64,000 bases of DNA from QAND01 sp003150225 (GTDB lineage Bacteria; Bacillota; Clostridia; Christensenellales; QAND01): positions 1,736,001-1,800,000 of the forward strand of contig NZ_CP076563.1 of assembly GCF_044357945.1 (NCBI RefSeq). Direction: 5' to 3'. The notes below the pieces were generated by a model, which saw only the letters and a list, made by a program, of their open reading frames with translations, made no database searches and had not been told where the DNA came from. Made by a program: the position numbers and the translations under genes. Shown here one piece after another: positions 40,937-49,899 of this stretch (its first letter is position 1; each line of letters opens with the position of its first letter).

Positions 40937-43900
40937 ATGGAATTTTGTCATCTCCACGTACATACCGCGTATAGTCTTTTGGACGGAGCCGCCCGGATCA
41001 GCGATCTGATGGATCGGGCCAAGGAGATGGGCATGACCCATATGGCCATGACGGATCACGGCGTGATGTATGGAGCGGTGGAGTTTTATACCGAGGCCAA
41101 GGCCCGGGGCATCACGCCCATCCTGGGATGCGAGGTATATGTAGCTAAAAACCGGCTGGAAAAGCAGGGAAGGGTGGATCGGGAATACAGCCACCTGGTG
41201 CTTCTTGCCGAAAACCAGACCGGGTACCGGAACCTTTTGAAGCTGGTCTCCCTGGGGTTTTTAGAGGGATACTACTATAAACCCAGGATCGATTATGAGA
41301 CACTGGAACGCTATAAGGAAGGCCTGATTGTTCTTTCCGCTTGCTTGGCGGGGGACATCCCCCGATTGATCACCAGCGGGCAGATGGAGGAGGCCAAGGC
41401 CTTGGCCGTCCGTCTGGATCGGATGATGGGCAGGGGCAACTTCTACCTGGAGGTTCAGGATCACGGCATCCGGGATCAGAAGACGGTGAATGCCGGCATT
41501 GTGGAGATTGCCCGAGAGACCGGTATTCCGCTGGTAGCTACCAACGACGTCCATTATGTGAATCAGGAGGACGCCTTTGCCCAGGATGTGTTGATGTGCA
41601 TCCAGATGGGCAAATTTCTGGATGATGAAAACCGCATGCGGATGGAGGGGGACCAGAATTATCTGAAGAGCGGGGAGGAGATGGCGCGCCTTTTCCAGGC
41701 GATTCCCGAGGCCGTCCATCACACCATGGAGATTGCCCGGCGGTGTCATGTGGAGCTGGACTTCAATACCCACTATCTGCCGGAATATCCCCTGCCTCCG
41801 GGAACCGACCGGGATCGGTTCTTCTATGATCTGGTAAAGACCGGCCTGTTGGAACGGTACGACGCCGAGAACCGGGAAGCTCTGGAACGGTTTGAATACG
41901 AGATGGGCGTCATCCACAAGATGGGCTATGTGGATTACTTTCTGGTGGTATGGGATTTCATCAAATACGCTAAGGATCATGGCATCGCCGTAGGACCTGG
42001 CCGGGGCAGCGCCGCCGGGAGCATTGTGGCCTATGCCCTGGGCATCACCGATATCGATCCCCTTCAGTACGGCCTATTGTTTGAACGGTTTTTGAACCCC
42101 GATCGGATCAGTATGCCGGATATCGATGTGGACTTCTGCTATGAGCGCCGCCAGGAAGTCATTGATTATGTCTTCGAGAAATACGGCAGCGACCATGTGA
42201 GCCAGATCATCACCTTTGGCACCATGGCGGCCCGGGCGGCCATCCGGGACGTTGGCCGGGTGATGCGGATGCCCTACGGGGATGTGGATCGGGTGGCCAA
42301 GATGGTGCCCATGGAGCTGGGTATTACCATCGACCGAGCTCTCTCCATTAGCCGGGAGCTTCGGGGCGCCTATGAGAACGATGACAGTGTCCGAAGCCTT
42401 ATCGATACCGCCAAGCGCCTGGAGGGCTTACCCCGGCATGCAGGAACCCACGCTGCGGGGGTGGTTATCAGCCGGGTGCCCATCGTAGAGGTGGCACCTC
42501 TACAAAAGAACGATGAAACCATCACCACCCAGTTCGCCATGTCGGCGGTAGAAAAGCTGGGCCTTTTGAAGATGGATTTTCTGGGGCTTCGGAACCTCAC
42601 CGTAATCCAGGACGCACTCACCCTCATTCGGGAAACCACCGGCAAGGAAATCGATTTTACCGGCATGGTGATGGAGGATCAGAGGGTCTATGAGATGATC
42701 GGCGAGGGGGATACCGATGGCGTGTTCCAGCTGGAAAGCTCCGGCATGCGCCAGCTCCTGCGGGATTTCCGCCCCACCCGGTTTGAGGATATTGTGGCCT
42801 GCATCTCTTTGTTCCGACCCGGCCCCATGGATCAGATCCCCCGGTACGTCCGAGGAAAGCAGGATCCCGGCTCCGTTACCTATCTCCATGAAAAGCTGCG
42901 GCCCATCCTGGACGTGACATACGGATGTATGGTGTACCAGGAGCAGGTGATGCAGATCGTCCGGGATCTGGCTGGATTCTCCCTGGCTCGAAGCGATTTG
43001 GTCCGCAAAGCAATGGCCAAAAAGCAGATGGACGTGATGCAGAAGGAACGGGAGGTTTTCATCCATGGCACCTCCGACGGAACGGTGCCCGGTGCGGTAA
43101 AGAACGGGGTATCCGAGGCGGTAGCCAACGCCATCTTTGATCAGATGATGGACTTTGCGCAGTATGCCTTCAATAAATCCCACGCAGCGGCCTATGGGGT
43201 CATCGCCTATCGGACAGCCTGGTTGAAGTGCTATTATCCTGTCCATTACATGGCGGCTCTTTTGAACAGCTGCCTGGGGAATTCCGACAAGGTGTCCCAA
43301 TACATCGCATACTGCCGCAAGCATAAAATGGAAATTCTGCCTCCCAACGTCAATCGAAGCGAGGCTAAATTTACCGTTGAAGGAAACGGTATCCGGTTTG
43401 GCCTGGGTGCGGTGAAAAACGTGGGTATGAAGGCTGTGGAGACCGTCATCTCCCAGCGCCGGGAAAAGCCCTATCAGACCTTTACGGAGTTTGTGGAACG
43501 GGTTCCTCAGGAGGCCATCAACAAGCGGATGGTGGAGAGCATGATCCTTTCGGGCTGCTTTGACGAGATGGGGTACAGCCGTAGCGCCCTTATGGCGGGC
43601 TTTGAGCAGATCATGGATGGCGTTATTGGCCAGCGGCGGAAGAATATCGCCGGCCAGATCAACCTTTTTGACGCTTTGGTGGAGGATGCTCCCAGCATGG
43701 CGGAGCATCTGCCCAGCGTGCCGGAATATCCCCTCTCGGAAAAGCTCACCCAGGAGAAGAATATGACGGGGGTGTACATCAGCGGACATCCCATGATGGA
43801 TTTCGCCGAGTTCCTGGCTCCCTTGCGCCACTCTACCCTATCCATCGCAGAAAGCGCGGAAAGCGGTGAAAACCTGGATGGGCAGAGGGTGGTTCTTGGA

Positions 43901-44491
43901 GGGATCATCGGAGGATTGCGGACCAAGGCAACCCGCTCTGGAACCCTAATGGCCTATTGCCAACTAGAGGACTTATATTCTACAATAGAGGTGCTTGTCT
44001 TCCCCCAAGCCTATGATCGGCTTCGTTTGGTGCTTCAGAACGATTTGCCGGTATTGGCCTATGGACGGATTTCCATTCGAGAGGAGGAGCCGCCCAGCTT
44101 TGTCTTAGAGGATGCGGTTCGGCTGGCGGTGGGGGACCCCCAATGCTTGCGCATGCTCCAGATGGATGGTCAAGGGGGGCGTGGTTCGCTTTCTGTATCG
44201 ACGGAGCCCCGGCCACTAAAAGCGGAGGAATTGCCTACCTATAACGGTTTGGCCGGAAACCAGTGTATTTGGATTCGGATGAAGACCTTTACAAATGATT
44301 TCCTCAATCTGGGGATTTTGGAAACCCTTAAGCGGTGCCCCGGCGGCTGTTCCGTCAAGGCGGTATCCAAGGATACCGGGGAGCGACGGCTCATCAGCGG
44401 AGCGGTAGAGGTGACGCCCTCCCTGATTCAGCGGCTCATGGAGATACTGGGAGAGGACAACGTTCGGGTTGTTGAGGTAAAACAGGGTTGA
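40937..44491 (+). CDS. dnaE: DNA polymerase III alpha subunit, DnaE type
   Basis: 1184 residues. N-terminal PHP domain (FCHLHVHTAYSLLDG; MAMTDHGVMYGA), the C-family polymerase core with GRGSAAGSIVAYALGI near residue 355 and the catalytic PDIDVDF near residue 393, a tandem HhH region and a C-terminal OB fold (about residues 970-1060). It lacks the exonuclease of PolC. In clostridia DnaE works with PolC at the fork. ATG at 40937 follows GATAGGAGGAG; a longer in-frame start at 40859 would overlap whiA and is rejected. Confidence 0.97.
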   Translation: MEFCHLHVHTAYSLLDGAARISDLMDRAKEMGMTHMAMTDHGVMYGAVEFYTEAKARGITPILGCEVYVAKNRLEKQGRVDREYSHLVLLAENQTGYRNLLKLVSLGFLEGYYYKPRIDYETLERYKEGLIVLSACLAGDIPRLITSGQMEEAKALAVRLDRMMGRGNFYLEVQDHGIRDQKTVNAGIVEIARETGIPLVATNDVHYVNQEDAFAQDVLMCIQMGKFLDDENRMRMEGDQNYLKSGEEMARLFQAIPEAVHHTMEIARRCHVELDFNTHYLPEYPLPPGTDRDRFFYDLVKTGLLERYDAENREALERFEYEMGVIHKMGYVDYFLVVWDFIKYAKDHGIAVGPGRGSAAGSIVAYALGITDIDPLQYGLLFERFLNPDRISMPDIDVDFCYERRQEVIDYVFEKYGSDHVSQIITFGTMAARAAIRDVGRVMRMPYGDVDRVAKMVPMELGITIDRALSISRELRGAYENDDSVRSLIDTAKRLEGLPRHAGTHAAGVVISRVPIVEVAPLQKNDETITTQFAMSAVEKLGLLKMDFLGLRNLTVIQDALTLIRETTGKEIDFTGMVMEDQRVYEMIGEGDTDGVFQLESSGMRQLLRDFRPTRFEDIVACISLFRPGPMDQIPRYVRGKQDPGSVTYLHEKLRPILDVTYGCMVYQEQVMQIVRDLAGFSLARSDLVRKAMAKKQMDVMQKEREVFIHGTSDGTVPGAVKNGVSEAVANAIFDQMMDFAQYAFNKSHAAAYGVIAYRTAWLKCYYPVHYMAALLNSCLGNSDKVSQYIAYCRKHKMEILPPNVNRSEAKFTVEGNGIRFGLGAVKNVGMKAVETVISQRREKPYQTFTEFVERVPQEAINKRMVESMILSGCFDEMGYSRSALMAGFEQIMDGVIGQRRKNIAGQINLFDALVEDAPSMAEHLPSVPEYPLSEKLTQEKNMTGVYISGHPMMDFAEFLAPLRHSTLSIAESAESGENLDGQRVVLGGIIGGLRTKATRSGTLMAYCQLEDLYSTIEVLVFPQAYDRLRLVLQNDLPVLAYGRISIREEEPPSFVLEDAVRLAVGDPQCLRMLQMDGQGGRGSLSVSTEPRPLKAEELPTYNGLAGNQCIWIRMKTFTNDFLNLGILETLKRCPGGCSVKAVSKDTGERRLISGAVEVTPSLIQRLMEILGEDNVRVVEVKQG

Positions 44492-44561
44492 TAAAAGGGA
44501 CGGTGTCCCTTAAAATAGATTGAATTTGATGATATGTTTCTGCCAGTAGGAGGTATTTGCA

Positions 44562-45524
44562 ATGAGAAGAATTGGCGTTTTGAGTAGCGGCGGGGATACT
44601 CCCGGCATGAATGCGGCCATCCGTTCGGTGGTGAAGACCGGCGCCCATCTGAGCATGGACGTGATGGGAATTGAGTATGGGTTTCGGGGCCTGATGCAGG
44701 GCCGTATCCGCCAGCTCACGCCCGAGAACGTGGAGAAGATCATCTACAAGGGCGGCACCATCCTAAAGACCTGCCGGTGTCCCGAGTTTGTGGAGAAGGA
44801 AGGCCAGCTTCAGGCGGTTCGGGTATGCGAGGCCTTTGATATCGAGGGCATTATCGTCATCGGCGGCGACGGCAGCATGCGTGGCGCAGGCGCATTGTCC
44901 GCTTTGGGGGTCAATACCGTCACCCTTCCCGGCACCATCGACAACGACCTGGCTTATACCGATTTTACCATCGGCTTTGATACCGCCGTTAACGGGGTCA
45001 TTGAGGAGATGAGCAAGGTCAACGATACCATGATCTCCCATGACCGTATCGGCGTAGTGGAGGTTATGGGCAACAAGTGCGGGGATATCGCCCTGTATTC
45101 CGCGTTGGCTGCTGGCGCCAACTTCCTGATCCTTCCGGAAGCCCCCTTTGATCTGGACGAGATCTGTTCAGAGCTGGTCAAGGCCCGGCTGAAGGGCCGC
45201 TTCAGCAGCATGATCGTGGTATCCGAGGGCGCTGCCCACGCGGCGGATGTGGCCAAATATATTGGAGAGAAGACCGGCTTTGATACCAAGAGCGTGGTGC
45301 TGGGTTATACCCAGCGGGGTGGAAACCCCTCCCAGAGCGACCGCATTCTGGCCTCCCGCTTGGCGGAGCAGGCGGTGCGGCTTCTCTACAAAGGGGTGAG
45401 CAACCGGACCGTGGGGATCCAGAACAACCATGTGGTGGATATGGACATTGAGGAAGCCCTAAAGGTAAAAAAGAAACTGGATGTGGGTCTCTATAAGCTG
45501 TGCCAGACTCTGATGGAGTCCTAA
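44562..45524 (+). CDS. pfkA: ATP-dependent 6-phosphofructokinase
   Basis: 320 residues: GVLSSGGDTPGMNAAIR (ATP site), IGGDGSMRGA with the Gly typical of ATP users rather than pyrophosphate users, GTIDNDL with the catalytic Asp, and the MGNKCGDIAL substrate region. It phosphorylates fructose 6-phosphate, the committed step of glycolysis. Ribosome site AGGAGG before ATG. dnaE-pfkA adjacency is common in Firmicutes; a strong terminator closes the run. Confidence 0.97.
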   Translation: MRRIGVLSSGGDTPGMNAAIRSVVKTGAHLSMDVMGIEYGFRGLMQGRIRQLTPENVEKIIYKGGTILKTCRCPEFVEKEGQLQAVRVCEAFDIEGIIVIGGDGSMRGAGALSALGVNTVTLPGTIDNDLAYTDFTIGFDTAVNGVIEEMSKVNDTMISHDRIGVVEVMGNKCGDIALYSALAAGANFLILPEAPFDLDEICSELVKARLKGRFSSMIVVSEGAAHAADVAKYIGEKTGFDTKSVVLGYTQRGGNPSQSDRILASRLAEQAVRLLYKGVSNRTVGIQNNHVVDMDIEEALKVKKKLDVGLYKLCQTLMES

Positions 45525-45534
45525 AGAACGGAAT

Positions 45535-45563
45535 AAAAAAGCCGCGATTTCGCGGCCTTTTTT
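45535..45563 (+). terminator. Terminator of pfkA
   Basis: AAAAAAGCCGCG pairs with CGCGGCCTTTTTTT across an ATTT loop. Confidence 0.9.
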
Positions 45564-45659
45564 ATTTGCTTTGAAGAAGAGGAAGGGTTATATTGAGCCA
45601 TTCCCCAAATAAAGCGGTTACTACTGCCTTTCATAGCGCGTGCAGGGATGCTGTGCCGG

Positions 45660-45944
45660 CTAAAAAGGAATCACCGCTCCCACTACATGTCCTCCGAAAT
45701 ACAGTACGACGATGTGAGCTATAAAGCAGAGGGCCAATAGGGCAGATGAAATCCATCTATTTTGAATGACCGAAGAAATCCTGTTCCAGTAGTTTCCCGC
45801 TACCCAGATTTCGGAAGCAAAGAACAATACGAAGAGTAAATTGAATCGAAACAGCATGGCCATGTTGGAGAGCGCATAGCTGATCACCACATAGTTGATG
45901 GATGCGATAAGAATATCAAAGGCATTTACTGCTTTGGGTTTCAT
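45660..45944 (-). CDS. Small membrane protein
   Basis: 94 residues with three hydrophobic segments (about residues 10-26, 30-48 and 67-92). No recognised family. It is downstream of the SdpI-like gene on the same strand (47 bases apart), and the three minus-strand genes from 47018 may be one transcript. GGAGGAATTTC precedes the ATG at 45944. Function unknown. Confidence 0.65.
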   Translation of the reverse strand: MKPKAVNAFDILIASINYVVISYALSNMAMLFRFNLLFVLFFASEIWVAGNYWNRISSVIQNRWISSALLALCFIAHIVVLYFGGHVVGAVIPF

Positions 45945-45991
45945 GAAATTCCTCCATCGTAAAACGATGCAAACGGTGGCGGCCAGCTTTG

Positions 45992-46366
45992 CTAACTGCG
46001 CTTTTTGGGCGGGAGCGGGAACCGCTGCTGAAGAGCGGTCTCGGCAAAATAGATGGGTAGCAGCATCAGGAACAGCTGGGCCAGCATGATGTATACCATG
46101 GCCTCCTTAAGTGCTTCTGGCTGCTGTTGGTGGAAATAGAGAAATCCTACCAGGGATAGAACGGACAAAAAAGTACCTTCCACTGCCCAGATCTTTCCCA
46201 TAAAACGGTGGACGAAAATCCAGGCTTCCCGGCTCTGCATGGAACGCCGGGAACGGTAGCCGTAGGAGCAACCCATGACCTTAGGGGGATTTGTGCGCCA
46301 GAGCATCCCCAGAAAGGTTAGGGAAACCGGGATTAAAAGGATCATAACAACGTTGACTGCAAACAT
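45992..46366 (-). CDS. SdpI-family membrane protein
   Basis: 124 residues with three or four membrane helices and the SdpI-type motif YGYRSRRSMQSREAWIFVHRFMGKIW between the first and second helices. B. subtilis SdpI gives immunity to the SdpC toxin and acts as a signal receptor, but most homologues are uncharacterised. No sdpC-like toxin gene is visible here. It lies 13 bases downstream of the HAD gene, same strand. Confidence 0.75.
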   Translation of the reverse strand: MFAVNVVMILLIPVSLTFLGMLWRTNPPKVMGCSYGYRSRRSMQSREAWIFVHRFMGKIWAVEGTFLSVLSLVGFLYFHQQQPEALKEAMVYIMLAQLFLMLLPIYFAETALQQRFPLPPKKRS

Positions 46367-46379
46367 ACCACAGGGCCTC

Positions 46380-47018
46380 CTAAAACGGCATCTGGCCTAG
46401 ATGCTCTAAGATAGCTTGATGGGGATAGGCAAAGAACGCTTCCCGGGGCGTGGAGCCTGTGGTAACCCCGATGAAAGCCACCCCGGCATCCCGGGCGGCT
46501 TGGGCGTCCACCACCGTATCCCCCACATAGACGGCGTCTTGAGGGGAAGTGTCCAAGGAGGACAATGCCAGAAGAATCCCCTCGGGATGGGGCTTGGGAT
46601 GGGAAACGTCGCTTTCACCTACAATGACGGAGACCAAATCGTTCGCCGCGTATTTTGCTAAGATCTCCCGAATACGAAAGCTTAGCTTGGTGGTGACGAT
46701 GCCGGTCTTTATGCCCTTTTCCTGTAAACGCCGCAGCAGGGGAAGGGTTTCTGGGAACAGCTTGGCGCCTTTTGTCATGGTTTCATCGGCCTTCTGAAGA
46801 AACAACTCGGCGAATTCTTGGGCTTTCTCCGGGCATTGATCCCCGGTAAGGGCCGCGTAGGTATGGGGGAGCGTAAGGCCGATGGTGGGCCGTACCGCAA
46901 AAAGGGTGGGCTGGCCATAGCCCAAGGTGGCCAGGGCGAAGCCGATGCATGCGTAGATGGCGTCGGTACAATCCCCTAACGTGTAATCAAAGTCGAACAA
47001 TACGGCTTTTGGCTGCAT
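46380..47018 (-). CDS. HAD-family phosphatase (PGP-like)
   Basis: 212 residues: motif I LFDFDYTLGDCTDAI, with Tyr at the place usually occupied by Gly of DxDGT; motif II GIVTTK; motif III around HPKPHPEG; motif IV YVGDTVVDAQAA. This is the phosphoglycolate phosphatase-like subgroup, substrate unknown. ATG at 47018 is preceded by GGAGGGATCCC; an earlier start at 47099 is rejected for lack of a ribosome site. Likely first gene of the minus-strand unit with the SdpI-like and small membrane proteins. Confidence 0.88.
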   Translation of the reverse strand: MQPKAVLFDFDYTLGDCTDAIYACIGFALATLGYGQPTLFAVRPTIGLTLPHTYAALTGDQCPEKAQEFAELFLQKADETMTKGAKLFPETLPLLRRLQEKGIKTGIVTTKLSFRIREILAKYAANDLVSVIVGESDVSHPKPHPEGILLALSSLDTSPQDAVYVGDTVVDAQAARDAGVAFIGVTTGSTPREAFFAYPHQAILEHLGQMPF

Positions 47019-47154
47019 GGGATCCCTCCTGGAATTACGCTGAACCGCTCCGGCCGTACGGGGTGTGATACCTACGCAATTTGCGCTTGTGACGGACATT
47101 TTTTCGCCGCGTGCATATTGTAATAGGGATCACCAAAGAAAGGAGGTTTTGTTC

Positions 47155-47523
47155 ATGAGGGAACAAAAATGGTTTTGTCTTTCCGTCGCGCTGGCGGCCC
47201 TATTGACGGGAGCAGTGGTACTCACTTTGCTCCAATATCATATCATGGCGGCGCCGCTGGATTCAATGTTCTTTCTGCTGACCGCGGGCTCCGGGCTGTT
47301 TATCCTTTCCGGGTTTCTATCGGCGCCACAAGGGAAGGACGATCGGCACTGCCGCCTTACGGCTATCTTGGGCGGCATTGGAACGGTGTTTTTTAGCTGT
47401 ATCTTGGGGCTCCTAGCCAATGCTGCTTCCGCTGCATATTTGATTCTGGTGGCATTGACCATGGCCATGGAAGTGCTGGCCTTGGGCGGTGTTCTGGGAT
47501 ATTTTATACACCGGGCGCGTTAG
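47155..47523 (+). CDS. Four-helix membrane protein
   Basis: 122 residues with four predicted membrane segments (about residues 8-28, 38-56, 70-88, 92-115). No family recognised. ATG at 47155 has an excellent AAAGGAGG ribosome site. Divergent from the HAD gene and followed by a strong terminator shared with vanZ. Function unknown. Confidence 0.65.
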   Translation: MREQKWFCLSVALAALLTGAVVLTLLQYHIMAAPLDSMFFLLTAGSGLFILSGFLSAPQGKDDRHCRLTAILGGIGTVFFSCILGLLANAASAAYLILVALTMAMEVLALGGVLGYFIHRAR

Positions 47524-47544
47524 AAAGCGCGGGGATTCTTGGAT

Positions 47545-47586
47545 CCATAAAAAGGAAGGACGCATTGGCGTCCTTCCTTTTTATGG
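47545..47586. terminator. Bidirectional terminator (19-bp perfect stem)
   Basis: CCATAAAAAGGAAGGACGC pairs perfectly with GCGTCCTTCCTTTTTATGG over a 4-base loop. It lies between convergent genes and should work for both. Confidence 0.9.
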
Positions 47587-47601
47587 ATGGCTAAAGAGAG
47601 G

Positions 47602-48207
47602 TTAGGGGCCGAAGAGGAGTTTTACGGCGCCCAGCTCGTCGAAGAAGAAAAATCGGAAAAGAAAGATCGTCAGCAGATAGAGAAAAGGCTGCAGCCGCCG
47701 GGGTCGGGAATTGGGAAAACGCCCGCCCAGCATTCGGGATACGCCCCAGTAGAAAAGATATCCCAGTACGGCGCCCAGGGTGTTGAGGATCAGGTCGTCC
47801 ACATCGGTGCGTCGGTTGTTTAAAAGCTGACTTAATTCGATGAGCAGGGAAAATCCAAAGCCGGTGAACGCCGTGCCGGAAAAGGAGCTCCACCTGGGGG
47901 ATATATGGGGAACAAGAAACCCCAGCGGCAGAAACAGCAGTACATTTTGAAAATAGGCAATTCGGTCGATTTTCCGGCTGAAGGGAATCAGATTGATCTG
48001 GTCCGGCCGGTGGATCCCATACCGTAGAGCGTCGGAGTGGGTGCCCGCTCCGGTTAGATGGAACACCGTGAACAGGTAGAGAATCAGAAAAACCGGCCAG
48101 ACGGAACTTGTCCTAAAAGGTTCGTGCCGCCGGAAGGTCCTGAATAACAGCGTCCCCGGCAGAATTACCGTCAAGCATTCATAGTACAAAAGAAGTAGGT
48201 CTTTCAT
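47602..48207 (-). CDS. VanZ-family membrane protein
   Basis: 201 residues, five membrane segments, with the VanZ pattern NLIPF, FQNVLLFLPLGFLVP, SLLIELSQL and DVDDLILNTLGAVLGY. VanZ from vancomycin clusters raises teicoplanin resistance by an unknown route; chromosomal homologues such as this one are common and not by themselves resistance genes. No van cluster is nearby. GGAGGGATCC precedes the ATG at 48207. Confidence 0.88.
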   Translation of the reverse strand: MKDLLLLYYECLTVILPGTLLFRTFRRHEPFRTSSVWPVFLILYLFTVFHLTGAGTHSDALRYGIHRPDQINLIPFSRKIDRIAYFQNVLLFLPLGFLVPHISPRWSSFSGTAFTGFGFSLLIELSQLLNNRRTDVDDLILNTLGAVLGYLFYWGVSRMLGGRFPNSRPRRLQPFLYLLTIFLFRFFFFDELGAVKLLFGP

Positions 48208-48298
48208 GGCGGATCCCTCCTAGAAATACTACCATAGACAAAACTTCCTACGGCCATAGGACGCTTTTCTTAAGAAACTTGGAACAATTTCTGGCAAA

Positions 48299-48326
48299 GA
48301 AAAAAGGGCGCCTTTTGACGCCCTGA
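48299..48326 (-). terminator. Terminator of metF
   Basis: On the minus strand AGGGCGTC pairs with GGCGCCCT (AAAA loop, one G-T), then T6. Confidence 0.75.
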
Positions 48327-48337
48327 TTTATGGAATC

Positions 48338-49198
48338 TTAGTGGGAACGAAGGCCGGTCTCCCGAATGATCTGGATGATCTCCTCGGCTTTGTTCATGGT
48401 ATAGAGGTGGATGCCCTGCACTCCATTTGCCATGAGACCGCTGACCTGGTTCATGGCAAACTCCAGTCCCGCCTTTTTGAAATCCTCCTTGTTGTCCCCG
48501 TATCGGGCGATGAGCTTGGCCAGATCAGGGGGTACCGAGGTACCGGATAGAAGGGTCATCCGCACGATCTGAGCGGCGTTCAGCACCGGCATCACGCCGG
48601 CGGTAACGGGAACGGTAACGCCCCTTTTTCGCAGCAGCTCCATAAACCGATAAAACAGCACGTTGTCGAAAAAAAGCTGAGTCACCAAAAGCTCTGCGCC
48701 GGCGTCCACCTTTCGTTTTACCATATCCACGTCCTGTTCCAGGTAATCGGATTGAGGATGTCCCTCTGGATAGCAGGCCGCGGCCACGTGGAAGCCGCCC
48801 CGGTCCTTGATGTGCTCAATGAGATCGCTGGCGTGTTTGAAATGGACGAAGGCGGATTCCCGGTCCATATCCTTTGGCACGTCCCCCCGCAGGGCCATGA
48901 TATTCTCCACCCCGGCCGCTGTAAGGGAATCCAGCACGTTGTCGATCTCCTGGGCGTCGGCCCCAACGCAGGTGAGATGGCTGAGGCAATCGCAGATAGG
49001 CAGAATCTTTTTTGCGATTTCCACGCTACGGCTCCGGCCGCTGCCTCCGGCGCCGTAGGTAACGGAGATATAGTCGGGCTTTATGGGGGCCAGCAGGTTT
49101 AGTGTGCCGTCGATAACCTCTATGGGCGCGTCGGGCTTGGGGGGAAAAACCTCCAGGGACAGTACCCGGCCCTTTTGAAATAACGCGGGAATACTCAT
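48338..49198 (-). CDS. metF: Methylenetetrahydrofolate reductase
   Basis: 286 residues, TIM barrel with FAD: LSLEVFPPKPDA (catalytic Glu), SVTYGAGGSGRS, HLTCVGAD, NIMALRGDVP, and the C-terminal GVQGIHLYTMN. It reduces methylene-THF to methyl-THF, the methyl donor of MetH, whose genes start on the other strand 98 bases away. The shared divergent promoter region suggests joint control. I see no S-box or cobalamin riboswitch in the short gap. Ribosome site AAGGAGG. Confidence 0.95.
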   Translation of the reverse strand: MSIPALFQKGRVLSLEVFPPKPDAPIEVIDGTLNLLAPIKPDYISVTYGAGGSGRSRSVEIAKKILPICDCLSHLTCVGADAQEIDNVLDSLTAAGVENIMALRGDVPKDMDRESAFVHFKHASDLIEHIKDRGGFHVAAACYPEGHPQSDYLEQDVDMVKRKVDAGAELLVTQLFFDNVLFYRFMELLRKRGVTVPVTAGVMPVLNAAQIVRMTLLSGTSVPPDLAKLIARYGDNKEDFKKAGLEFAMNQVSGLMANGVQGIHLYTMNKAEEIIQIIRETGLRSH

Positions 49199-49296
49199 AG
49201 TACAACCTCCTTTTCCCTATTAAAGCAAAGAATTTCTGTTTCTGCAATCGGGGATTATCTGCTATACTAAATAAAATCCTTTTGGGGAGGCGGAAT

Positions 49297-49899
49297 ATGG
49301 AGCATCTTTTCTCCAATATGCCGGTGGATGTAAAGGAAAACACCGTGCTGGGTTATCTGGGGTTTCGGAAGGGAAACATCCCGCCAGAACACCCTATGAT
49401 GGAGGAGATCCGGCGGAATATCAGCGCGCTGCGGCCCAACGGGGTTTGCAAGCTGGTGGATGTAAAAACAGCCGGGGGCTTGGTGGATCTAAGCCAGGGA
49501 AACCGGGTCGTGAGCCAGGGGTTTTTGGATTATCTTGCGGGATGCACCAAAGCGCTTTTGATGGCCAGTACCCTTGGCGAGCGGGTTTCACAGCGGGTGA
49601 ATGAGCTGCTTCGGGAGGGGGAGGCGGAACGAGGCGTGATTCTGGATGCCTGCGCCTCGGCTTGTGCGGACGCTGGTCTGGACTTTATGCTGAAGATGCG
49701 GAAGCCCTATCTCTTTAAGATGGGCTACGAGCTGCTGTCCACCCGGTTTTCCCCGGGCTATGGGGACATGCCCCTATCCTTTCAGCGATCCCTGTTTCTA
49801 CTGCTGGATGCTGGGCGTCTGGGAATCTCCCTGACCCAGGGAAATATGCTGTATCCTGAAAAGAGCGTACTCGCTGTATGTGGGGTGAAGGAACGATGA
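49297..49899 (+). CDS. MetH reactivation-domain protein (vitamin B12-dependent methionine synthase activation domain)
   Basis: 200 residues, a small version of the AdoMet-binding reactivation domain of methionine synthase, with the signature RFSPGYGDMPLSFQ near residue 150 and CASACADAGLDF. In E. coli this is the C-terminal domain of MetH and re-methylates inactive cob(II)alamin using SAM and flavodoxin. Here it is a separate gene overlapping metH by 4 bases (ATGA). ATG at 49297 follows GGGGAGG. Confidence 0.88.
   Translation: MEHLFSNMPVDVKENTVLGYLGFRKGNIPPEHPMMEEIRRNISALRPNGVCKLVDVKTAGGLVDLSQGNRVVSQGFLDYLAGCTKALLMASTLGERVSQRVNELLREGEAERGVILDACASACADAGLDFMLKMRKPYLFKMGYELLSTRFSPGYGDMPLSFQRSLFLLLDAGRLGISLTQGNMLYPEKSVLAVCGVKER

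Noticed and set aside
45992..46366. SdpI-like gene as part of an Sdp toxin-immunity system
   Set aside because: No SdpC-like toxin or SdpA/B genes are nearby; many SdpI homologues stand alone.
47602..48207. VanZ homologue as glycopeptide resistance gene
   Set aside because: No vanA/B-type ligase, vanX or vanH nearby; chromosomal VanZ-like proteins are common and unlinked to resistance.
49199..49296. SAM or cobalamin riboswitch between metF and metH genes
   Set aside because: Only 98 bases between divergent genes; none of the conserved cores is visible.
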